Assembly (NCBI GenBank): GCA_039182515.1
Contig: JBCDCE010000004.1
Coordinates: 22,968 to 86,967 of the forward strand
Length of the DNA stretch: 64,000 bases
Origin: JBCDCE01 sp039182515
GTDB taxonomy: Bacteria; Pseudomonadota; Alphaproteobacteria; Rhodobacterales; Rhodobacteraceae
Direction: 5' to 3'
Part shown: positions 53,583 through 61,354 of the stretch, piece by piece
How positions within the stretch are numbered: position 1 is the stretch's first letter
Layout of the letters: each line of letters starts with the position of its first letter
Made by a program: the position numbers and the translations under genes
Notes under the pieces: model-generated
What the model saw: only the letters and a program-made list of their open reading frames with translations
Database searches by the model: none
What the model was told of the DNA's origin: nothing

Positions 53583-54557
53583 TCAGTCTCCGTCGAGGGA
53601 ATTAAACCCAGCCGTAATGCCAAGCGGCTTGCCGATTTCTTCGTTCACCGCGTTTCGAATGTCGTTCACGGTGCGCTGGAGGGCTTCGACGCGGATGCGC
53701 TCAACCGGGTTGGCAACGCCCGCGAGAGCTGGGTCGTCTAAGCTTGCAGCCCGCTCTTTTGCTGCGGCGAATGCGGCTTTGGTTTCGCTCAGATCTCCAT
53801 CGAAAAAGGTGGTCGTAAGATCCTCGAGAGCATTAAGCGTGAGTACAATATGCCTAAGCGATCTTTCTGATCTGCGGGCTTCTGCCCGTCTTGGGCGGGG
53901 CCGTTCGAAACTGCCCAAAGGACGGCCAAGTCTTTGATCATGCAGAAACTCCAAGCCAGTCGACAAAGCTGTATAAAGCGCACGATTTACCTCTTCGTCG
54001 GATTGGAAACGCGCATTTCCTGACGCGCCGGCTGTGGTCATACGGTCCGCGAAGGCCGGCCAAGCGCTTTCAAGGGCCATAGCTTTGCGCGACAATCCCT
54101 CAGCAACAGCACGCACAAATTTACAAGCGTATTCAGCATCGGGCTGTGGATCGTACAGCAGTCTTTCAAGAGCCGTAAAACCTTGCGCCGCAGCAGAGAC
54201 TTCTCCGAACTGATCCGGCGCATTCACGATCGGATCAGCAAAGCGCGTCAGCCGAGCAATGGCTTTGCCTGTGCTGTCTTTTGGATCTGGCCAAAACGAC
54301 ATCGCGAGGGCGAGACCTTGATCCTCCAAAGGGCCAAACTGGATATGCGAAATGCGGATCCAAGCGTCATAGGCCGTGTGAAAAGCGGGTGTGATGGCCT
54401 CAGGCGCGCAGGTTTCCTCGGCAACGTTCGAGAGATGTGCGGTTGCCTCCACCAAGGTGCTGTATCCTGGTGCAATATGATCGGTAAGGACGTCATCAAT
54501 ATCCGCGAGCCCTGGTGTGGCGACGCAAGTGAGCAAAACAACAAAGCGTTTCAGCAT
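53583..54557 (-). CDS. Imelysin-family periplasmic protein
   Basis: 324 residues with a signal peptide (MLKRFVVLLTCVATPGLADI). The imelysin fold is seen in SHIQFGPLEDQGLALAMSFW and AAAQGFTALERLLYDPQPDA, where GFxALExLLYD takes the place of the GxHxIEFLLW motif of IrpA. Members are insulin-cleaving-like but mainly linked to iron uptake. The ATG 54557 overlaps the di-heme protein stop (TAATG) and its own stop is 1 bp from DUF1513. Confidence 0.87.
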   Translation of the reverse strand: MLKRFVVLLTCVATPGLADIDDVLTDHIAPGYSTLVEATAHLSNVAEETCAPEAITPAFHTAYDAWIRISHIQFGPLEDQGLALAMSFWPDPKDSTGKAIARLTRFADPIVNAPDQFGEVSAAAQGFTALERLLYDPQPDAEYACKFVRAVAEGLSRKAMALESAWPAFADRMTTAGASGNARFQSDEEVNRALYTALSTGLEFLHDQRLGRPLGSFERPRPRRAEARRSERSLRHIVLTLNALEDLTTTFFDGDLSETKAAFAAAKERAASLDDPALAGVANPVERIRVEALQRTVNDIRNAVNEEIGKPLGITAGFNSLDGD

Positions 54558-56080
54558 TAAAGGCTCTCCAGAAAACGAATGAGCGCAGCGCGATCTTCTG
54601 ACGGCATATCGATAACGCGTTGCTTGGCGGGTTCGGCTTCTCCGCCATGCCATAACACGGCTTCCAACAAGGACCGGGCGCGGCCATCGTGTAAGAAAAA
54701 GGTATGCCCAGAGACCGTTTCGGTAAGACCGATGCCCCAGAGCGGGGGGGTACGCCATTCTTGGCCGTTCGCGCGACCTTCCGGACGATTGTCTGCCAGG
54801 CCTGGGCCCATATCGTGGAGCAGCATGTCCGTGTAGGGCCATATGAGCTGAAAGCTCTGCTCGGGTTGATCTGGCAAACGATGCGTCACAAATTTTGGGG
54901 TATGGCACGCGGTGCAGCCTGTTTCATAGAACACTTGTTTGCCCTTGAGAACGTCAGGATCGTCAACATCGCGCCGCGCCGGTACAGCGAGGTTTGACGA
55001 ATAGAAGGTGACAAGCTCAAGTCCTGCGATCCCAATTTCTGCATCGTCATGTATGGGCGTATTGCCATCAGGTGCATCGCGACAAAGCCGCTGCGCTGCC
55101 GAGCATTCCCCATAGCCTGCGGGATGCAAAGGCGTGGAAATCCCAATGTCGCCCCTGAAGGCGTCAGCCGATTGCTCCCAAACCGAAGGTTGGCCAGCTT
55201 TAAGGCCGAAGCGACCTAACATGGGGACACCATACTCGCGTGACATAACGATCTGAGCGCGCCCAGATATGCCATCGCCATCAAGATCTTCGGGATCCGT
55301 GAGGGCCAAAATATCGGCGGTAGGGATGGCGTCGAGGAGACCAAGACCAATCATTTGCGGAGCGATGCGTGGCGATATCATCATCTCTGAGTGAGTTGGC
55401 CCGTAACCCAGATCAGTGAGCCTGTAAGTCGGCTTGCGCAAATGTGCTGTTTCGCCGCCTGAAAGCGCAATCTCGGTCTCTTCATAGCTAATCTCGACGC
55501 GCGCCTCCGTGGCATGTCCTGCAATGCCAAAGTCTTGAATTTGGTGTCCATAGGTCGGTTCTGGGAGCGAGGCGAGGTAATCTTGGATCTCTGGGATGTC
55601 TGGGCCGCCGGGGATGGAGACCCGCATCAGCATGGAAACCAGCGTATCGTCCGGACCGCTGGGCGGATGGCCACGTCCATCCTTCAGGTGGCACCTTTGA
55701 CAGGAGCGCGCGTTATACAGCGGGCCGAGCCCATCAGAGGCGAGAGTGGAAGAGGGTGAAGACACCCAGAGCTTTTTGAAAAGCCCGTTGCCCACTTTGA
55801 AATCCAACTCGCGTTCGAAACTGATGTTGCCAGAGGCTTGGCTAAAGGCATTGGAGGTATCACGCGGCCGAACTGTCGCGCTGCCGGCTTGATTCGCCTC
55901 AAATCGCTCAGGGCGCGAAAAATCGCTTGTGGGTTGCACGACACCTGCGATCCGTGACGCTTCTTCAGACGTTCTGGGCGTGACATTGAGGTGTAAGTCC
56001 TCAAGAGCACCCTCCGCGTAAGCGTTTTGTGACAAAAAGCTTACAAAAACCATAAGAGATACGCTTGAGATAATCTTCAT
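54557..56080 (-). CDS. Di-heme oxidoreductase (DUF1111, thiol-oxidoreductase-like)
   Basis: A 507-residue periplasmic cytochrome c. The signal peptide ends ...SFLSQNAYA. Two haem sites are visible: CQRCH at 127-131 (NARSCQRCHLKDGRGHPP) and CTACH near 380 (ETGCTACHTPKFV). The family resembles bacterial di-haem peroxidases and is the usual first gene of imelysin-DUF1513 iron operons. No ribosome site lies before ATG 56080; AT-rich promoter-like sequence ends only a few bases upstream, so the mRNA may be leaderless. Confidence 0.9.
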   Translation of the reverse strand: MKIISSVSLMVFVSFLSQNAYAEGALEDLHLNVTPRTSEEASRIAGVVQPTSDFSRPERFEANQAGSATVRPRDTSNAFSQASGNISFERELDFKVGNGLFKKLWVSSPSSTLASDGLGPLYNARSCQRCHLKDGRGHPPSGPDDTLVSMLMRVSIPGGPDIPEIQDYLASLPEPTYGHQIQDFGIAGHATEARVEISYEETEIALSGGETAHLRKPTYRLTDLGYGPTHSEMMISPRIAPQMIGLGLLDAIPTADILALTDPEDLDGDGISGRAQIVMSREYGVPMLGRFGLKAGQPSVWEQSADAFRGDIGISTPLHPAGYGECSAAQRLCRDAPDGNTPIHDDAEIGIAGLELVTFYSSNLAVPARRDVDDPDVLKGKQVFYETGCTACHTPKFVTHRLPDQPEQSFQLIWPYTDMLLHDMGPGLADNRPEGRANGQEWRTPPLWGIGLTETVSGHTFFLHDGRARSLLEAVLWHGGEAEPAKQRVIDMPSEDRAALIRFLESL

Positions 56081-56152
56081 CTCTTATAAATATACTCGGG
56101 AATGCGTCGAGGCGAGCGCCTATTGTGATGCAAACTTGAAAGTTGGTGCGAC

Positions 56153-56611
56153 ATGGTGCCCTTAGAGCAAACAGCGGAAAGAGCCGCACAACCTAACTCT
56201 GCGTTGCCTTGGCCTGAGGTTGCGCAGAAAGAGGTCATGTTTGGCCCTGAGGTTATAGCTTTTCTTAACCATCTTCGATTTGTTGCGATGAGCTGTCGCG
56301 TCAAGCCACGGACCGATCTATTTCAAGCCTGTGCGCTTCTTCAAATCGATAATTCCGCAACGCGCGACGCGCACGCCGAGGCTCTTATGCGGTGCCTGGG
56401 CGAAGCCTTCGGCAAACCTGCTCGGCTGCTGTCTCCAGGAACTCATGAGACGACCTTTGACGAGCAGTGGCTGATGCGCCTTGGAAAGGCCTGTGCGGAG
56501 CGCGACGAGGGCACCCAGCGTTTCCTTTTGAACTCTCGAATAGCCTATGAAAATAGGCGTTTGGTGCGCTTTTTGATTACTCGGATTTCCGAGTGTTTTT
56601 CTCTGATTTAG
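56153..56611 (+). CDS. Hypothetical 152-residue protein upstream of dps
   Basis: A helical soluble protein (VIAFLNHLRFVAMSCRVKPR, LFQACALLQIDNSATRDAHA, LLNSRIAYENRRLVRFLI). No family recognised. It is divergent from the di-heme gene with only 72 bases between them, and its stop codon lies inside the Irr-type box before dps. The start lacks a clear ribosome site. Confidence 0.6.
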   Translation: MVPLEQTAERAAQPNSALPWPEVAQKEVMFGPEVIAFLNHLRFVAMSCRVKPRTDLFQACALLQIDNSATRDAHAEALMRCLGEAFGKPARLLSPGTHETTFDEQWLMRLGKACAERDEGTQRFLLNSRIAYENRRLVRFLITRISECFSLI

Positions 56612-56623
56612 AATTATTCTAAA
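56607..56623. promoter_or_regulatory. Irr-type iron control element upstream of dps
   Basis: TTTAGAATTATTCTAAA is a perfect 7-3-7 palindrome and matches the known Irr-box consensus (TTTAGAA-N3-TTCTAAA) of alphaproteobacteria. It ends 99 bases before the dps start codon. Confidence 0.85.
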
Positions 56624-56722
56624 AACTTCTTGCCTCTGCTGTAGAGTTGCCTAGTTATAGAGCAGCGCCAGCCAGCAGTGTTGCGAGCCAGCTCTACAAA
56701 TTTCAATATCCGGGGAGTCGAA

Positions 56723-57193
56723 ATGACCCAGACAGCTGTTGCGCTTTCTACAGATGCGCGCGTCGCCATTGTGGAAGCGTTGAACCAATCCGTCGCAGAA
56801 ACCGCTGTGACTACGATGCTTGCCCAGAACTTCCATTGGAACGTAACAGGCATGGCGTTTGGTCCGCTGCATGACCTGTTTCAAAAAATCTACGAAGACC
56901 ACTTTGTGGCGCAAGACGACTTGGCTGAACGCATCAAGGCGCTTGATGCGCACGCGGAAGGCACGCTGGCCGGAATGCTCAAGCGGTCCAAGATCTCTGA
57001 ACACAATGGCCGTGCGAACGATCGTGAAATGATCAAAATTATGCAAGAGGCGCAGGAAACACTTGCGGCAACTCTGGCTGGTGCGGGTGCAATGGCGGCA
57101 GAGCACGGGGACACCTTGACCGAAGACCTGTGTATTGCACGCGGTCAGGAACACGAAAAATTCGCTTGGTTCCTACGCTCGCATCTCGCGTAG
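56723..57193 (+). CDS. dps: Dps-family ferritin-like DNA-protection protein
   Basis: A 156-residue ferritin-like protein that stores iron and protects DNA from peroxide. The ferroxidase ligands are in AQNFHWNVTG (His38) and IYEDHFVAQDDLAERIKALD, with RGQEHEKFAWFLRSHLA at the C-terminus. ATG 56723 has GGGAG upstream. An Irr-type box lies 99 bases upstream, so expression is probably iron-linked. Convergent with the DUF1289 gene; the hairpin GTTTTCGGcttcaCCGAAAAC (57291-57311) lies between them. Confidence 0.94.
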   Translation: MTQTAVALSTDARVAIVEALNQSVAETAVTTMLAQNFHWNVTGMAFGPLHDLFQKIYEDHFVAQDDLAERIKALDAHAEGTLAGMLKRSKISEHNGRANDREMIKIMQEAQETLAATLAGAGAMAAEHGDTLTEDLCIARGQEHEKFAWFLRSHLA

Positions 57194-57320
57194 CCCGCGG
57201 GAAAATAAAGCACTGCTTCTTTGAGGCAGCTACCCATGCCACCCAGCCACCCACCGGGCGCCAGGCAGCGAGGTAGCCACCTTAAGTGCTGTTTTCGGCT
57301 TCACCGAAAACGGCGGGGGG

Positions 57321-57593
57321 TCAAGCCACGTCTCGTACAGCCGGGATTGGCTTGACCTTTTTCTTAAGACACTTCCGCAAATATTGGGGCGCCCAATGGC
57401 GGTATTTTCCTAGTCGGGATTGCTGACCGATTAGCATCTCAACAAAAGCGTCGCGATGTTTGTTTTTCTTCAGCTCTTTGAACAAAGACTTCTGGGCTTT
57501 TGTCATTGAACATCCCAAGCAATGACCTTCGCGTTTGAACTTACAAACATCGATGCAGGGGCTTGGGGTTTTTTCTTTGTCTGACTTGGCCAT
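57321..57593 (-). CDS. DUF1289 Cys-rich small protein
   Basis: A 90-residue protein with the DUF1289 motif SPCIDVCKFKREGHCLGCSM; four cysteines probably bind zinc or an Fe-S centre. A basic C-terminal tail (KCLKKKVKPIPAVRD) is longer than usual. It lies 55 bp after the imelysin gene on the same strand and likely ends that operon. Confidence 0.85.
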   Translation of the reverse strand: MAKSDKEKTPSPCIDVCKFKREGHCLGCSMTKAQKSLFKELKKNKHRDAFVEMLIGQQSRLGKYRHWAPQYLRKCLKKKVKPIPAVRDVA

Positions 57594-57648
57594 GGAGTAC
57601 CTTGCAAGGTGGCTGCGCCAGGGCGCAGCCGAGCTGGGTGTTTTCCCT

Positions 57649-58908
57649 TTATTGGAAGACTGCGTTTGGATTGTCGAGGCTGTCTGATCCTTCAAACTCG
57701 ATTTCGTCAACGCCAAGCGCTGCCACGGCGCGCTCAATCGAACGCGTTTGGTCAACAAGCGCATTAACCGCGCCCATGATCAACGCTTCGCCCTTCGCGT
57801 TGCCGCGCTCAAGCATCATGTCGTAGGCGAAACCAGCTTCCGCAGCTGTTTTCATTTCCGACATTTCAAACATGGTTGCGTTGAGTTTGGCTGTTAGCTC
57901 AGCATCAACACCCGCATCGGCGGCTGCCACAAGCGACGAAAGCGACGGGCCCGATACAACTGTGCCGTCTACGCGCGTGTAACCACCGAGGTAAACGTTC
58001 CGGATGCCCAAGGCATCGTAGAAATGGCTGTTGTGGGTGTTGTCGGCAAAACAATCGTGCTCTTCTTCAGGATCGTTGAGCATGACACCAAGCTTCATCC
58101 GCTCACCAGCTTGCTCACCATAAGACAGCGAGCCCATGCCCGTGAGGATCGTGCTGATGCCGGCGTTTTCGTCTGCGTTGAGTTGGCCGCGAGCGTCCCC
58201 GCCAGCCTGCCATTGCGCAACCATCCATTCCAAATCGGACACCAGCAGCTCCGTTGCCGCTTTTAGATAGTCACCGCGGCGGTCGCAGTTCCCGCCTGTG
58301 CAAACATCTCCCATGGCATAGTCTGTCCAAGGGCGATTGCCGGCACCAGGGCCATGACCGTTCAGATCTTGGCCCCAAAGAAGAAATTCGATGGCATGAT
58401 AGCCAGTGGCTACATTGCTTTCGACCTCGTCGGCCTCATGCAGCGCGCCTTCGAGCAATGCTGGTGTAATCTCCGCTGCATCGATCGTTTCGCCAGACAA
58501 CGTAAAGCTTGGGTTGGCGATGACATTGAGCACTGCATATTCGTTTTCATCTGTCGCGCCGCCATAGCTGGCGTCAACATAGTCAATCAAACCTTCATCG
58601 AGGGGCCAAGCATTCACTTTGCCCTCCCAGTCATCCACGATGGCATTGCCGAAGCGGTAGACCTCGGTTTGTTGGTAGGGCACACGCGAGGCCAGCCAAG
58701 CCGTTTTTGCCGCTTGAAGATTTTGTGCGGATGGCGCTTCCACCAGAGCGTTGACCGCGGCCAACAGGGTTTGCGCTGTGGTCAAGCTGTCTTCATATTT
58801 CGCAAGCGCGATGTTGGCGTAGTTGTCTAGGACGGCGGATTTATCCGCAAAAGCAGGTGTTGCGGCAAGCAGCGCCGTGCCCAAAGCTGTTGTGATAGAA
58901 AGTTTCAT
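57649..58908 (-). CDS. irpA: IrpA-type imelysin iron-regulated protein
   Basis: A 419-residue periplasmic protein; signal peptide MKLSITTALGTALLAATPAFA. The imelysin motif is GYHAIEFLLWGQDLNGHGPG, followed by the GNRPWTDYA and GNCDRRGDYLKAATELL segments typical of IrpA-like proteins. They are iron-repressed and thought to bind iron in the periplasm or at the outer membrane. It is the fourth gene of the hemP operon, 27 bp after an unknown gene. Confidence 0.92.
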   Translation of the reverse strand: MKLSITTALGTALLAATPAFADKSAVLDNYANIALAKYEDSLTTAQTLLAAVNALVEAPSAQNLQAAKTAWLASRVPYQQTEVYRFGNAIVDDWEGKVNAWPLDEGLIDYVDASYGGATDENEYAVLNVIANPSFTLSGETIDAAEITPALLEGALHEADEVESNVATGYHAIEFLLWGQDLNGHGPGAGNRPWTDYAMGDVCTGGNCDRRGDYLKAATELLVSDLEWMVAQWQAGGDARGQLNADENAGISTILTGMGSLSYGEQAGERMKLGVMLNDPEEEHDCFADNTHNSHFYDALGIRNVYLGGYTRVDGTVVSGPSLSSLVAAADAGVDAELTAKLNATMFEMSEMKTAAEAGFAYDMMLERGNAKGEALIMGAVNALVDQTRSIERAVAALGVDEIEFEGSDSLDNPNAVFQ

Positions 58909-58935
58909 TATGGTTATTTCCTTTTTTTGGCTGAC

Positions 58936-59415
58936 CTAGTGCAGTCGTACGACATTTTGTTCGGTCCCCGATGCGTAGTCGGGCAAGCTAGACCGAACCT
59001 CGCGCGCGGAAACCCCAACTTGATGAGCAAGCAAGGCAATTTTCTCGGCGTTACCAGGTCCGGCAATCAACGCTGCCATAAGCGCTGCATTACTGTGATG
59101 GCGATCCGCCGCAAATCCGACGAGATGAAGAAAGGCGCTTTCGTCAGCGCCAAGGCACGAGCACTCAACGTCATGCCGTACAAGCGGGCGGCGGGCGTTT
59201 GAGATGATCACGCGCAGAAGACTGTCAAAGGCTTTATAGGCGGTCTGAGCCGTCTCGGCTGGCAAAGCCTGAAGGTATTCGTGCAAGATCTGCTCTTGTC
59301 CTCGCGGCCCTTCGCACCAAAGACGAAGGCGGCGCACAAGCGACGCCTCCCATTCATCCAAACGATCCAAAACGCCCACAGGCGCGCCACCTCTGGCGTG
59401 TTGTGCTGGCGTCAT
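58936..59415 (-). CDS. Hypothetical protein between hemP and irpA
   Basis: A 159-residue soluble, mainly helical protein: LDRLDEWEASLVRRLRLWCE and EYLQALPAETAQTAYKAFDS, then HHSNAALMAALIAGPGNAEK. Its ATG overlaps the hemP stop (ATGA), so it is translated with HemP. I do not recognise the family. Position between HemP and an imelysin points to iron or haem handling, as inference only. Confidence 0.75.
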   Translation of the reverse strand: MTPAQHARGGAPVGVLDRLDEWEASLVRRLRLWCEGPRGQEQILHEYLQALPAETAQTAYKAFDSLLRVIISNARRPLVRHDVECSCLGADESAFLHLVGFAADRHHSNAALMAALIAGPGNAEKIALLAHQVGVSAREVRSSLPDYASGTEQNVVRLH

Positions 59416-59582
59416 TTTGTTAGGATCAATTTGCCCGCGCGGGTAATACGCAAATAGTAAGTTTGATCATCTAGAACGATGCAAACCTGACTGCCGTCTC
59501 TCACAAGTTCACGGGCATCGTATGTATCAATGCTTTGCATAGGTTGAGCCGCAGTAGGCTTCGGGATGTCTGTCATAATCAT
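59412..59582 (-). CDS. hemP: Hemin uptake protein HemP
   Basis: A 56-residue protein with the full family signature: YDARELVRDGSQVCIVLDD, then QTYYLRITRAGKLILTK at the C-terminus. HemP is a small cytosolic protein needed for haem or siderophore uptake gene control in proteobacteria. It starts at ATG 59582, overlapping the stop of the previous gene (ATGA) with GGAG eight bases upstream; ATG 59576 is possible. It overlaps the following gene by four bases. Confidence 0.92.
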   Translation of the reverse strand: MIMTDIPKPTAAQPMQSIDTYDARELVRDGSQVCIVLDDQTYYLRITRAGKLILTK

Positions 59583-59731
59583 GGCGTCCGCTCCAGATGG
59601 TCAAGCATCTGTTCCAATTGTTGATCCGTTGGATAAAATCCGGACAAAGCACCGAAAAGCACTTCGCGTGGGCAGCTGCGTTCCTCATGATCTTCCGTTT
59701 TGGAAGACCTTTCAGTTCGGTTGTCACCCAT
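59579..59731 (-). CDS. Hypothetical 50-residue protein, first gene of the hemP operon
   Basis: A small polar protein: N-terminal MGDNRTERSSKTEDHEERSC, then a likely helical end EVLFGALSGFYPTDQQLEQM. The ATG at 59731 has GGGGGA upstream, and the stop overlaps the hemP start. No family recognised. A longer frame to 59845 would cross the promoter motif at 59813 and is less likely. Confidence 0.6.
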   Translation of the reverse strand: MGDNRTERSSKTEDHEERSCPREVLFGALSGFYPTDQQLEQMLDHLERTP

Positions 59732-59812
59732 CCGGTTTCCCCCATTATGTAGAGCCATTCTCTTCAAAGCAGCGACGCAGCTTCGGTAGGTCAGACTCGC
59801 TGATTTAATGTT

Positions 59813-59836
59813 GAGTGAAATACTCGGAATAGTCAA
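59813..59836 (-). promoter_or_regulatory. Shared iron-promoter motif upstream of the hemP operon
   Basis: On the minus strand TTGACTATTCCGAGTATTTC. The core ATTCCGAGTAT recurs before the di-heme operon (56091-56105, ATTCCCGAGTATATTTAT) and in weaker form before the DUF4856 gene (ACCCGAGTTTTAAA). TTGACT could also be a -35 element. It may be the binding site of an iron regulator such as the Rhodobacterales IscR/RirA type, not proven. The remaining gap to 60212 holds no gene. Confidence 0.45.
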
Positions 59837-60211
59837 TCCCAACAAAAATAGTCAGAACTACAAATGTCGAAATTTCCATGTGATCCCACCGAGGACAACT
59901 CTCAGATGGATCGTGCGAACGGCGGGTATAAGCTTAATTTCGGCGAGAGCTTGGAGCGTCGCGGAAATCCCTAGTCTGAGCCTGCTAGGTGTCTTTTTTT
60001 TGCAGTGCCCTTGCTCCGTGCGCAGACCAGCGAAGAGCCAAGCACGCAAGGCCAAGGAGATGCCTTGCAAATCAAAGAAAGTTGCTTCAGTAAAAGCCGA
60101 CTTTTTTTATCGGAAAACAGTGCTACGTGAGTGGATCAACGCTGTTGCCGATGCGTTCGAGATCCTTGTTGGTGGCATCTGCCCATCAACTCAATTGACC
60201 GGAGACGACCT

Positions 60212-61228
60212 ATGTTATCGAAACTCAACGTCAGTGCTGTTCTGCTATTCGCTTTGACAGCTCCTGTTTTTGCCGAAGGTGAGGTTAACCTCTATTCATC
60301 GCGGCACTACGATACAGACGATCAGCTGTACGACGAGTTTACAGAACAAACAGGCATCGTCATCAACCGGATTGAGGGTAAAGGCGATGAGTTGATTGTT
60401 CGTCTGACTGCCGAAGGCAAAAATTCTCCAGCTGACGTGTTTATCACCGTCGACACATCGCGGCTTGAGCGGGCTAAGAATGCAGGCATATTGCAATCCA
60501 TCGAGAGCGAAATCCTTGAAGAACGCATTCCGTCCAATCTTCAAGATAGCGAGAATCAATGGTTCGGCTTCTCGCAACGGGCGCGTATTATCTTTTACAA
60601 CAAGACGGAGGTCACTGACCCGCCGTTGGATTACCTGAGCCTTGCAGACCCAAGATATCAAGGTTTGGTGTGCCACCGCTCCTCTTCAAATGCATATTCG
60701 CAAACATTGTTGGCAAGCATTATCGAGAATCATGGAGAGGACGTGGCCAAACAGTGGGCCGATGGCATGGTCGTTAACTTTGCGCGCGAACCACAGGGCG
60801 GCGACACGGACCAATTGCGTGCCTTGGTTTCGGGAGAGTGTGCAATTGTGGTCGCCAACAGCTATTACTTTGCCCGCGTCTTGCGCAAAGGCGTAACCGG
60901 TATCCCGGAAGAGGCGCTGCCAAATATTGGTTGGATCTTCCCAGCTCAAGGAGCTGAGGGTGCGCATATGAACCTATCAGGTGCTGGCGTTGCGGCGAAT
61001 GCGCCGAACCGTGAAAACGCAATCAAGTTTTTAGAATATCTTAGCAGCACTTCGGCCCAGCAGTATTTCAGCGGTGGCAACGATGAGTTTCCAACGGTTC
61101 CGGGCGTGCCCTTGAGCGCGTCAGTGGCGGCTTTAGGGACCTTTGAGGCTGATGAAGTTGACCTAAGCGCGGTCGCCAAGAACGTGCCAGCTGCCATTGA
61201 GATCTTTAACGAAGTCGGTTGGTACTGA
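60212..61228 (+). CDS. Ferric-iron ABC transporter substrate-binding protein (FbpA/FutA type)
   Basis: A 338-residue periplasmic protein with signal peptide LNVSAVLLFALTAPVFA. The mature start EVNLYSSRHYDTDDQLYDEF and the iron-binding tyrosine pair in VVANSYYFARVL are those of FutA/FbpA. It captures Fe3+ for an ABC permease; the only one in the window is at 22551. ATG 60212 has GGAGA upstream. The palindromic CCGACTTTTTTTATCGG lies at 60097-60113, resembling the palindrome before the DUF4856 gene. Confidence 0.92.
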   Translation: MLSKLNVSAVLLFALTAPVFAEGEVNLYSSRHYDTDDQLYDEFTEQTGIVINRIEGKGDELIVRLTAEGKNSPADVFITVDTSRLERAKNAGILQSIESEILEERIPSNLQDSENQWFGFSQRARIIFYNKTEVTDPPLDYLSLADPRYQGLVCHRSSSNAYSQTLLASIIENHGEDVAKQWADGMVVNFAREPQGGDTDQLRALVSGECAIVVANSYYFARVLRKGVTGIPEEALPNIGWIFPAQGAEGAHMNLSGAGVAANAPNRENAIKFLEYLSSTSAQQYFSGGNDEFPTVPGVPLSASVAALGTFEADEVDLSAVAKNVPAAIEIFNEVGWY

Positions 61229-61314
61229 GTGTCGTGCCCCCCAAAGAAACCATGCAACTGAACTTGTGAAACATCCTTGACTCTAACAGTCAGAAAAATC
61301 ACAAGGCCCGTAAT

Positions 61315-61340
61315 CCCGACTTTAAAACTCGGGTTTAGTC
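61315..61340. promoter_or_regulatory. Palindrome upstream of the DUF4856 gene
   Basis: CCCGACTTTAAAACTCGGG is nearly palindromic and continues TTTAGTC. A second inverted repeat TGACTctaacAGTCA lies at 61278-61292. Both sit within 80 bases of the start codon at 61355 and resemble sites before other iron genes in this island. Confidence 0.45.
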
Positions 61341-61354
61341 AGAGAGGAACTCGT

